DNA from: Aphidius gifuensis
Taxonomy: Eukaryota > Arthropoda > Insecta > Hymenoptera > Braconidae
Length of the DNA stretch: 64,000 bases
Direction of reading: 5' to 3'
NCBI RefSeq assembly: GCF_014905175.1
Contig: NC_057791.1
Coordinates: 10,916,177-10,980,176, forward strand
Notes under the pieces: model-generated
What the model saw: only the letters and a program-made list of their open reading frames with translations
Database searches by the model: none
What the model was told of the DNA's origin: nothing
Shown here: in pieces, positions 12,185 through 21,972 of the stretch
Layout: each line of letters starts with the position of its first letter
Position numbering within the stretch: position 1 is the first letter of the stretch
Made by a program: the position numbers and the translations under genes

Positions 12185-12549
12185 ATGAAGTTTTTTAAAA
12201 ATGATGGAGTCAGTGGACTAGAAGATGCAGATTCATCGATAGAATTCAATAAAATTATAAATAATGCCATAAGAATAATGAACTCAAAATATCAGGTAGT
12301 TGTGGGAGTCAAATGATCGTAAGGTAGTAAATTAAAAATTTACATTTTAATTTTTTTTATTCAACTCTATAATAATTTTTAAATAGTTGTCTTGTCTATC
12401 AGATATTAAGGAAAAAAAAATAATAAGCCATGATTATCAATCGATTATTTATTTTCTTATTTTTCATACAGGAACTTGAAAAATTTTTGAATTATTTGGA
12501 TTCTTGGGAAAAACACACAGATCAAGAAGGAAATATATTATTGATGTAA
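12185..12549 (+). pseudogene. Possible P-element/THAP9-like transposase fragment
   Basis: An ORF piece from ATG 12185 to 12295 (MKFFKNDGVSGLEDADSS, then NKIINNAIRIMNSKYQ) ends at a GT donor. After a 176-bp intron with a ttcatacag acceptor it continues at 12472 (ELEKFLNYLDSWEKHTDQEG) to a stop at 12547. The phases agree. The G(L/F)EDAxSxxF... and FLxYLxxWE patterns recall the middle of P-element/THAP9 transposases; this comparison is from memory. The stop comes from the start of a hairpin repeat (12521-12717). Upstream in frame there is a TAA at 12167. It is a fragment, not a gene. Confidence 0.35.
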
Positions 12550-12717
12550 TCAACTCTGAACTGTTAAAAAAATTTTATACTTGACCCCATCTGGTTTTTC
12601 CCAAATAACATTTCAGTATATTAAAGATACATATTTTACATCAGGTGGGTCAAGTATAAATTTTTTTTAACAGTTCAGAGTTGATTACATGCATCAAAAA
12701 TATATTTCCTTTTTGAT
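12521..12717. repeat. ~200-bp hairpin repeat
   Basis: ATCAAGAAGGAAATATATTA...AATCAACTCTGAACTGTTAA at 12521-12595 is inverted at 12636-12717, with ACTTGACCC near the loop. The left arm overlaps the end of the transposase-like fragment. Confidence 0.85.
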
Positions 12718-12719
12718 TT

Positions 12720-13471
12720 GCTGGTATCATATCTCAATTAATATACTCACAATTAGTGGCGATTTTGAATACTTGACACTTTTTTTGTAGAAAAAAACTT
12801 TGTTTTTTTTTTTTTTGTTGAGATACTATATAATAAATACGTATTTATTATATGGTATATATCAATCTTATATACTATACAATAATATTTTTATAATATA
12901 CCTGTAATATTAACAATCATTAAACAGTGCGAATAGTAGATAGTAGTAGGCCTGTGTGTAGGATAAATCATGGAAGTCTACATGGGATTCAACTACTATT
13001 AAAGTCCATGGAGGGCTTCAAGATGGTTGAAATTATTTTATTATCGACACGATGTCATACACTTATACACACGTTGAAATAGCAAGTTCGTCTTCTTGCA
13101 TTTCTAGTCTTTTTAACTCAATACGATCGAAAGGTAAAATTGGAGTTACATGAGAAAAATAATTAAATTATGACTTAACTATTATTGATTAATCACCTAG
13201 AGATTTATATAATAGTTATAGTATAGTATTGTGTTTGTTCAACAATATACTATATGTAGTAACTTGTCATACTTGATTTTATAAAACATCAATTGTATGC
13301 AATTAAAATGATTCATTATTATCAAGCTACTTGATGTAATAATTATGATATATTATTGTAAAAAATGTATTGATTATGTCTCTACTATACTATGTGCCAA
13401 AACAAAGAAATAATTAAACAATAAATAAATAAAAAAGCTCATTCTTGCCTTAGAACTATATAAAAAAAAAT
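12720..13471. other. 3' flank of the membrane-protein gene
   Basis: AT-rich; no feature recognised. The 3' UTR should lie at its right end. Confidence 0.5.
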
Positions 13472-14596
13472 TTATATGTTTGGTGTATACGTTGTCGTCG
13501 AGTGACTACTTCCAAGCATTGGGTCAACGCTGATCTGTTGCATACCAGAAACCTTGCGAATACTTCTCGTATTATGTGGATAAAGATTCAATGGTGGTAA
13601 ATTTGGATGCTCTATTCTAGTCGGTGAACTGACGTGAGGACGAAATGTTGTTTCTCGATGCAATCCATAAATATCTGAAAGTATTATAAATTCAAATCAA
13701 TTAGTTATATACACAAAAAAATGTATTTCTTAATCACTCAAATCAATTATAATATAACCAGAATCAATTGGTTCCAAGACATCATTGAGTTGGAAGTATT
13801 CAGCTTGCATTGACAATGGTTCTTCGTAATCAATGAAACCAGTGTTATCAAACGCGATATCATCTTTTGGAGTTGTTGGAATTTGAGATACTATCGGTGG
13901 TTCGATATAAATCTATTTTTTGTTTTTAAATTGGATTAATTATTATTTGAAAACTTGATAAAAAATTATGATAGTTAAAAAAGTCGTTACATTTTCGATG
14001 GGTCCAGGAGCTGGATAGGTGCGTTTTGGTGTCATGACATTATTACCAATAGTTTCATAAGTATGGTCCTCTAAATAATGTCGCGTTGTACCACGTGGTG
14101 TCAATGTTGCCCACATGATTCTGCTATCTTGCAAACTATCAGCAGTACATGGATACAAAACAGCTTCACTTTGTATACGGTTGTTTTTTGGCTGTGATAT
14201 TGTTGTTGCTGGCAAAGATATCGCACCTCCTTTCTGACTACTTCGAAATTTACAGCGAAGCAACAAGGTTGCTAACAAAACACTAATGACAATGATACAA
14301 AGGCACGACATGACAAGAATCAATAGCCATGTGTCATCAAAAAGTGTTCCTTGTTGTGGCATTTCAACGTATTGAACTCCATCAACTTTCCAGTCACAGC
14401 GGTGACGACAGAGACTTTTATTAAGACGTGATGGTTGAATACCTTCCCCAACAATTTCGGATCCATATTGAAGAAAAAGAGGTATTGGTGGTGGCGGTAT
14501 GTAGAGTATTGAGTCTGGTGGTGGTCCCATCATTCCACAAATGCCACAATCTGTGTCGTTTATCAGCATCATTAATGGAAAATTAGCACTTGTCAT
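13472..14596 (-). CDS. Unrecognised single-pass membrane protein, 3 exons, 320 aa
   Basis: Three exons join in frame: 14596-13991, 13912-13759 and 13674-13472, with GT/AG introns (donors AAT|gtaacg and CTG|gttata; acceptors tag and cag). The predicted outer part (residues 1-88) is rich in proline and has five cysteines (CGIC near 17-20, then CRHRC near 63-67). One hydrophobic segment at about residues 90-113 is followed by a basic stop (RCKF), which suggests N-out, C-in. The tail has tyrosine motifs (TYETIG, DNTGF, DIYGL) that could be adaptor or phosphorylation sites; that is inference. No signal peptide is visible, and the ATG follows directly on an acceptor-like ttcaag, so an upstream exon with a leader may be missing. 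The stop lies 790 bp downstream of the PCIF1 stop, same strand. I do not recognise the family. The even phases and membrane anchor argue that the gene is real. Confidence 0.7.
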
Positions 14597-15385
14597 CTTG
14601 AAAAATAAAAAAATGTTATCAATTTATTTATTTTATACTTAAACAATTTCAAGTATTTACGTTTATACGTTTATCAGAAAACGAAGTCTATCAAAGTGAA
14701 AGATTTCTTTGCAATTTGTATAAGCCGCGCACGCGCTACAATATTGACCGGCAAGTATTGAAATATGCGCTAATTAAAAAAAATAGATTATAAGTTTCTG
14801 TAGAAACTATGAAACAATACATTTTTTTTTTGTTATTAAATTTTTATTGAAGAAAAAATATAGACATGATTCATAGATTTTATTTTCTATAAATATTCAC
14901 CTATTTGAAAAAAAAACAATTTGTATATTTTATGCTATTTAGAAAACTTATTTTTTCATTAGTACCTCAAATTTTATTTACAAAGGCTAAAAACTATTCA
15001 CAATAACTATTATAAATTTACTAAGTAAACAATTATATTATTAAAATTGACTGTTCAAAAAAAAAAAAAAAATTTAATAAAAAAAGTTGCAAGAATTTTA
15101 GCTTTTGTATTATTATTAATATTACTATAATAGCGACTTTATTCTGTCGAAATTTCTATGATTCATAAATATCATATTATTCAATGGTGCACAACTGTCA
15201 AAAGTTGTTAATAATTATTAATTTGAAGCACTTGGATAAATTTTGGAACTTAAATATATATTATTTTCGTATATAAACATGATGTTTGGTCTGTTTAAAA
15301 AAAAAAATTATATTAAAAACATATTATTATTATTATTATCGTTTTTTTACACGAGTGTAGACTTATTTACAATATCTAAAGCCAA
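14597..15385. other. Intergenic between PCIF1 (3') and the membrane-protein gene (5')
   Basis: AT-rich with A runs. TTTATT at 15138-15143 would be a minus-strand AATAAA for PCIF1. No repeat element recognised, unusual for this window. Confidence 0.45.
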
Positions 15386-15651
15386 TTATATTGGATTAGC
15401 TGCTGTCAATGGAACAATAGGTGATAACGTATTGCTGGTAGATGTTGATGAATGATTAACTGGAGGTGTTGTACCACTATCAAGACCACCAATAACTGCA
15501 TTTGGATTATTGTTCGTTAATATAGTTGATTGCAAATTTGGTACCGTTGACAGGGTCACTTGCTTAGCAGTTATTGGTAGAACACCTGGTATTGTTGGTA
15601 TCGCAAGGTTTGTTGTGGTGGCAACTGTTGGAGGAGTAATTGTTGTAGTGG

Positions 15652-15718
<67 letters not shown>

Positions 15719-18042
15719 ACGTGGTGGTGACAATAACTCTTGTTTGTCACGTTCGCGTTCTCTTCCTGGTCGCCATGCTTCAAGCAAAGCCATCACATTA
15801 TGATCTGTGACACTCCACCGAGCTGCGCCAGCTTCATTTTGCAACCATATTACTAGAGTTCCATGAGCTGCTCGAATATTGACTTCACTTCTACGGCAAA
15901 AAAAAAAATTAATAATATTAATACAGATATGTTTCGAATTTAGAATTGCTTTCTTTTTTATTAATAAAAAAAAACTAACTTTGACAATATGTGCTGAAAA
16001 CCATGACGATATTCGTGCTCCATTGCTGGTACGACAACTTGTCTTTTTTTGAAATGACTACCTTCTAGTTTAATGAGTGCATTTGGCGGTGGATCACGCC
16101 ACTCTGGAAGAAACACAATGAACGAAAGTGGTTCTATTGAATCTGCCAGCAATCTCTCAAAATGATTGACCATGGCTTCCATCAGTTCTTCGCAATAAGG
16201 AGGATTTGCTTCAAATGACCCACTGATCGGTCTAAATTCTAGAAATGGACCTCTCGATCCAAAATACGTGTCTGTATCGGCAAACGCCGAGCAATATTGT
16301 CGAAAGTAACTGTTGAATGGCGATGCAAAACATTCAAATGACACCTCAAAATGTTTTTGTAGACACTCGAAGACGCTCACTGGCAGTGACATTTGTGTTG
16401 CTTGTCCCTCGTTGACACCCAGATAAGTTTGATAACGCTTCAACGCGCACCAAACTCGTGGTAGAAATATTTCAAACTTTTTATCATCGAAACAATTGAT
16501 TCGATAAAGATGCTCGAGTTTGGTCAAGTGGGAATTGTTGATATACATTGAATCACCGTGATATCGAAGGATTGTTTGGTCTCGCTCGGGTAGATAATCA
16601 ATTTGAGGTTGTCGGGGTACTGAACGCGTAAATTGAACTGGGTAACACTTGACTTTGCGCTGGGTATTGACTGTTGTTTGCTCTTCTTTAATTTCAAAAA
16701 GGCTTTGATCTTTGAGTATCTGATGGTTTTTGTCTCTTACCTTTCTGGCATATTCCGTTGATAAATGATATATTTTTAAACAAATACCCTCAACACTTGC
16801 TTTGACTGTTTCTGTCAAATGTGGTTGACATTGCCGCTTCAAATGACCAAGTCGATCTTGAAAATCATCGAATGTTGCACCAACTGTTCGTCGCAACCAT
16901 TGAAAAGTGTCTTCAGCTTGCCATTTGACAACTTTTCTACTTTCCGATGAAGCTGATCTAGACTCGATCATTTTTTTAGCAGCCTCAGCATAACGTGACA
17001 ACTGTTTTCTTGCATCACCAGTAAATTTCGGTCTCACTATTTTAATTGGTATGTCATTCATTATCTCACGATACATCGACATTGATATTTCGGGAAAACA
17101 CTGACTTGGCAACAGCGGATCACCACCACAATCAATGACTTTTCTTTCCATTAACCATCGATTGAATGAGTCTTTTGGTGCATCAATCGATTCACGCGTA
17201 TGACAAAGTTCTTGATAACATTGACGTAGTTTTGCCAATAAATTACACCTCAACACCTCAGCATCTGGATGAATTTGTGGCAAAGACGAAGGTTCGCGAA
17301 CAAATATAATTGCATTTGTGTCAATGTCAAGATCCCATGGTCCAGTTAGAATAAATCTTTTCAAAATAATACCAGCATTACAATCTTCAGATATACGTCG
17401 CTTCAGTGGGCCAGCCGGTGTACCTGGTGGAACTGCATTGCGAACTGGTCCACTGCCACAGATACCAAGTGGATCTGTGATTGGATCAAATTGTGGCTTC
17501 AACGACGGCATAACCCACAACGATTCACCAGTTAATTTGTTCCAAAAATATGGACGATTTTCCCGTTTACTCCAGAACTTTTTCCAGCCTTGCTGTTGCA
17601 ATTCCAGAGTTAATTCGGCATCATGATAAAGTCCTGGTATTAAGTTCTGTAAATTGAAAATTCATTAAAAACAATCCTATTGATTTTATAGTCGAGATAA
17701 TTTAGAGAATATATTAACTTGATTTATTGTCCCCATTTGTTGAGTTGAAGGCACGTGCATCAAGTGTTCGCTCATGGCTGTTAGTGGTGGTGGTAATGGC
17801 TGTAATTTGACTGGTGTTGGTACAATAACTTGCGTTACATTTGGATCTTGATGAATCATACTGTTATTTTGTGGTAGCTGATGAAGATGTTGATGATAGT
17901 GTTGTTGTTGTTGTTGAAATAATTGATGATGGTGATGTTGTGGATCTTGATGCTGCTGATGCATTGCTGATGGAATAGCCGCCCGAACGGAACATGAATC
18001 CCAAGATGTTTCTGTTAATTTCCCTCCACTTGCTTCATTCAT
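15386..18042 (-). CDS. PCIF1: PCIF1, cap-specific m6Am methyltransferase (WW domain, RNA polymerase II CTD binding)
   Basis: Exons 18042-17719, 17646-15980 and 15890-15386 join in phase (0, 2) to give 831 aa; human PCIF1 is about 700, and the excess is low-complexity sequence at both ends. The start chosen is MNEASGG, because the upstream in-frame ATG has no support. Residues 1-108 are His/Gln-rich. A WW domain lies at about 125-155 (GWKKFWSKRENRPYFWNKL onward), the module that binds phosphorylated Pol II CTD. The PCIF1 helical and methyltransferase core follows, with the catalytic motif NPPY at residues 589-592 (NPPF in human), then CEELMEAMVNHFERLL. The C-terminus (GRERERDKQELL) runs into a poly-threonine tail encoded by a microsatellite. 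Known family role: N6-methylation of 2'-O-methyladenosine next to the mRNA cap, in the nucleus. Activity in this species is inference. Confidence 0.93.
15651..15717. repeat. (GTT)n microsatellite coding poly-Thr in PCIF1
   Basis: About 22 uninterrupted trinucleotides; read on the minus strand they are ACA codons and give the poly-threonine part of the PCIF1 tail. Confidence 0.95.
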
Positions 18043-18441
18043 ATTTCTATATCTATTGATAAACTGTTTTAACAATATCAAACATTGTCGAATAGTCAGT
18101 TATTATTATTCATTATTTTCATTGAATGGAAGTTATCATTATTTTTATTTTTAAAAAAGATGTTTGTTTACATGCCACTACAAACCACCACAGACTAATA
18201 ACAAAATTACGGACATAATATATTTATAAAATATCAACAACTTCAAGATAAAAATTGCCTTGTTAATTATCTCTTATTTTTTGAATGACATTCATTATTT
18301 GGAATAATGTTCATTCATAAATCAGGATAAATGACCGACAGGTATCTCCTACCATAAGACGCCATTCGCTCCAATTTATTCAGACAGCAGACTGCAGTCT
18401 GCAGTTGGATTTTGGAGGGGTGTCCACTGTGTGTCTGTGGG
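18043..18441. other. 5' flank of PCIF1
   Basis: Presumed promoter and 5' UTR; no motif identified with confidence. Contains CAGACAGCAGACTGCAGTCTGC, a small palindrome near 18382-18402. Confidence 0.4.
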
Positions 18442-18452
18442 TGTGTTCATAA

Positions 18453-18488
18453 CAAGAAGACTAGAAACCTAGGTTTCTAGTCTTCTTG
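18453..18488. mobile_element. 36-bp perfect palindrome with 8-bp target duplication
   Basis: CAAGAAGACTAGAAACCT followed directly by its exact inverse; flanked by GTTCATAA at 18445-18452 and 18489-18496. The other arm of the host element (20325-20332, inverted) has a single GTTCATAA and no insertion. Confidence 0.9.
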
Positions 18489-19445
18489 GTTCATAATCAC
18501 CGATTATTTCTACATTTGATGAATTCCCCGAATAAAATCCCCCGCGCGTTCAGAAAATCTCGATATGTGTAAAATAAATTCCCCTGCGCGTTCAGAATCG
18601 CGCGTTGAAATTCCTCAAACAATATGGCCGCATATTCAAAAAAAATAATACCGTGAATTCTTTAATAAATGAAAACAAATGCTGGTATTAAATTGATTAT
18701 TGTACTTCGTTACTTGGATAAACAAACAAATGGATAATTACAATGAATTGTCTATTAATTATTGAAAACAATTAATAGCTGTGTTCGATGGTCGTCTCGG
18801 CTCAGTTCCGTCTCACTTACGGCTCACTTATGGCGCTAGCGACGTACGGTTGTTTGAAGAACTACAAAGGCAAAAAATCTCAATACAGGTGCTTATCTAT
18901 ATCATCACTGTATTAATGCCCCAATAAATATTGTTTATTTACTTTATGCAAACAGTAGCTGTGTTCGATGGTCGTCTCGGCTCAGTTCCGTCTCACTTAC
19001 GGCTCACTTATGGCGCTAGCGACGTACGGTTGTTTGAAGAACTACAAAGGCACAAAATCTCAATACAGGTGCCTATCTATATCATTACTGTATCAATGCC
19101 CCAATAAATATTGTTGATTGACGAGATGACGATTGTTGTTGTTGTTCGTTGTCGTTTCAAAATTTATTGTTATTTATTAAAACTTTAATTTTGTAATAAC
19201 AAAATGAGTTCATAATATTATTTTGATTGTTTTCATCTATTTCCTATGTATAAAAGATAAAAAATTATTGTTCAATGGCACAGATAATAATTCTATCTCC
19301 AAAATTTGTATTTTCATTTTTATTTCTTTCATTCACTATTTGCTCTCACCTGAATCATATTTTCTATATTCATTTTGATTATATATTTATCAACTCATTA
19401 GCTGTGTTCGATGGTCGTCTCGGCTCAGTTCCGTCTCACTTACGG

Positions 19446-19543
19446 CAGTCCAATTCACAGGGCTTAAAAAGGGCTTTTACAAGCGCCATCAGCGGCAAAA
19501 AATAGCCCTAAATTGTAAAAAATTTGCCCTGTGAATCGGACTG
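19446..19543. mobile_element. 98-bp CAGTCC MITE, duplication CGG
   Basis: Ends CAGTCCAATTCACAGGGC / GCCCTGTGAATCGGACTG; CGG on both sides (19443-19445, 19544-19546). The uninterrupted sequence CTTACGGCTCAC in sibling units is the empty site. Confidence 0.92.
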
Positions 19544-20354
19544 CGGCTCACTTATGGCGCTAGCGACGTACGGTTGTTTGAAGAACTACAAAGGCACAAA
19601 ATCTCAATACAGGTGCCTATCTATATGATTACTGTATCAATGCCCCAATAAATATTGTTGATTGACGAAATGACGATTGTTGTTGTTGTTCGTTGTCGTT
19701 TCAAAATTTATTGTTATTTATTAAAACTTTAATTTTGTAATAACAAAATGAGTTCATAATATCATTTTGATTGTTTTCATCTATTTCCTATGTATAAAAA
19801 ATAAAAAATTATTGTTCAATGGCACAGATAATAATTCTATCTCCAAAATTTGTATTTTCATTTTTATTTCTTTCATTCACTATTTGCTCTCACCTGAATC
19901 ATATTTTCTATATTCATTTTGATTATATATTTATCAACTCATTGTAATAGATTATTATGATGACACTGTTTGCATAAAGTAAATAAACAATATTTATTGA
20001 AGCATTGATACAGTGATGATATAGATAAGCACCTGTATTGAGATTTTGTGCCTTTTAGTTCTTCAAACAACCGTACGTCGCTAGCGCCATAAGTGAGCCG
20101 TAAGTGAGACGGAACTGAGCCGAGACGACCATCGAACACAACTAATATTGGTGTTATTATTGATGTTTGGTTATGTTGTTTTTGCAGCTGTCATCGCAAT
20201 GTCAACAGCAGCAAAACGCGATTTTCTGAACGCGCTGGGGAATATATTTTACACATATCGAGATTTTCTGAACGCTCAGGGGATTTTATTCGGGGAATTC
20301 ATCAAATGTAGAAATAATCGGTGATTATGAACACACCGAATGATGGGTAATTTG

Positions 20355-20510
20355 CATATATTTAATACTACTATATTGCGCATCGCCTATGCTTTCCCAT
20401 AAGTGGGCTGTGCGGATTCATTACGGTGCAGACAATCTCTCTGTCGCAGTCATACTGCTCGACAAAAATCTTTTGCGCATGTCCGAATTATTATTCGAGT
20501 AGGAGCTCGG
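20355..20510. mobile_element. Partial copy of the CATATATTTAATACT element
   Basis: Matches the left part of 54273-54860 (CTACTATATTGCGCAT, GGTGCAGACAATCTCTCTGT, TATTATTCGAGTAGGAGCTC). Confidence 0.85.
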
Positions 20511-20672
20511 CAGTCCGATTCACAGAGCATTACATTTTAGGGCTTTTTTCCTCCACTGGCGGCGCTTGTGGAGCTTTTGTATGTGAAATCTATATAAAAA
20601 AAATTTCACTAGCGCCATCACCGGCAAAAAAAAGCCCTAAATTGTAAAAAATTTGCCCAGTGAATTGGACTG
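20511..20672. mobile_element. 162-bp CAGTCC MITE, duplication CGG
   Basis: CAGTCCGATTCACAG...CAGTGAATTGGACTG; CGG on both sides (20508-20510 and 20673-20675). Core has AGGGCTTTTTTCCTCCACTG and its inverse. Confidence 0.9.
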
Positions 20673-20675
20673 CGG

Positions 20676-21010
20676 GGGGACGTTTCAAAAATCACTCGGA
20701 AACCCGGACCGGCGCAGTAGATGAAAAAATATAGAGATAAAATAAACTTAAAAGTAACTAGAGGTTACTGTAGATATTGTAAGCAACAAAAACAGCCATA
20801 TTGCATATGCCATTTACTTTTGTTACTTATTACAGTTGTGAAAAGTATTTTTTATAATTATTATTAATAATTAAACAATAATAATTTATTGTTTTGTGCC
20901 TATAAAAATACATGAACAAAAAATCATGTCTACCACAACAAAATATCAAAAATTTTCTATGATCACAATCTTAACCTTCCGGGTTTCCGAATGATTTTTG
21001 GAACGTCCCC
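20676..21010. mobile_element. 335-bp MITE, GGGGACGTT ends, copy 1
   Basis: GGGGACGTTTCAAAAATCAC with ACTCGGAAACCCGGA is inverted at the right end. Same length as, and in opposite orientation to, the copy at 52372-52706. Confidence 0.9.
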
Positions 21011-21189
21011 CATCTTTTTCAGCTTTTGCGCAAATGCGCAGTCACGATGCGTCAACAAAAAATTGACGAAAGAACGCACCTATTTGTATAAAACATTTCT
21101 CTCTAGTAGTGAAACTTGGAACTATCATCAAAAGTAACCAAAATGAATTACAATCCCGAAAAAGAGCTCAGGATTTGATGTGAAATATT

Positions 21190-21605
21190 TAAGACAAGCA
21201 GTAGCTAAGGAAAAAATGTAGCTAAGAAAAAGATGTAGCTAAGGAATTGATGTTGCTTAAAACATGATTTTTCTGGCCACATGCATTCCTTAGCTTCATC
21301 TTTTTCTTAGCTACTGCTTGTCCTTAGTAATTCATTTATTTAATAAATAAAATACATGTTATTTTATTTTCAAAAAATAAAAATGTCCAAGGAAAAGCAG
21401 TAGCTAAAGAAAGGATGTGGCTAAGGATGTTGCTTAAAACATAATTTTTCTGGCCACATTAATTCCTTAGCTACATAATTTCCGTAGCTACTGCTTTTCC
21501 TTGAACATTTTTATTTTTTAAAAATGAATAACATGTTTTTTATTTGTTAAATAAATAAATCACTAAGGACAAGCAGTAGCTAAGGAAAAAATGTAGCTAA
21601 AATAT
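21190..21605. repeat. CTAAGGAA palindromic satellite, two diverged units
   Basis: AAGCAGTAGCTAAGG / CCTTAGCTACTGCTT pairs, 370 bp before the MAEA ATG; no terminal inverted repeats identified around it. Confidence 0.8.
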
Positions 21606-21972
21606 ACTAATATGGTTAAAATTTGAGTTACTGAGAGATCACGTGGGTTTTATCCGTTTTATCCTGTTTTAAACGTTTTATCCATGGATAATTGTAAACA
21701 ACTCAAAAACTCATAATAAGCCCATCCCTGAGTCGATGTGACAAGTGGCAACGCTGGCAATAACACCCAGTTTGACAATTATCTTGTCAACATGTATTCT
21801 TAAAATGTATAGGCGCACTTAGCTGAAAACAAACGAGCTTTTCTTTCATATCTTTGTCTTATTAATTTCGAGACCCCATTTTTCAAATCTTCAATACAGT
21901 CAAAAAAACCAATACCAAAACATCTGCTTTTATTATTGTTCGCTTTCATAGTTCTATTGACGATCATTAAAA
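21606..21972. other. 5' flank of MAEA
   Basis: Presumed promoter and 5' UTR; no motif assigned. Confidence 0.45.

Larger units (their letters stand above)
18442..20336. mobile_element. 1.9-kb foldback element with repeated 150-bp arms
   Basis: TGTGTTCATAA...TCACCGATTATTTCT at the left is inverted at 20290-20336. Next inward are GGGGAATTCATC / CGCGTTCAGAA words, also inverted. Inside, the unit GTGTTCGATGGTCGTCTCGG ... GGCGCTAGCGACGTACGG occurs forward at 18781, 18961 and 19403 and inverted ending at 20140. Related units are at 25523-26592. Confidence 0.8.

Noticed and set aside
15510..15803. Plus-strand poly-valine ORF
   Set aside because: Antisense shadow of the PCIF1 last exon microsatellite.
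18382..18402. CAGACTGCAGTCTG palindrome as a fourth end-only element
   Set aside because: Too short and no flanking duplication.
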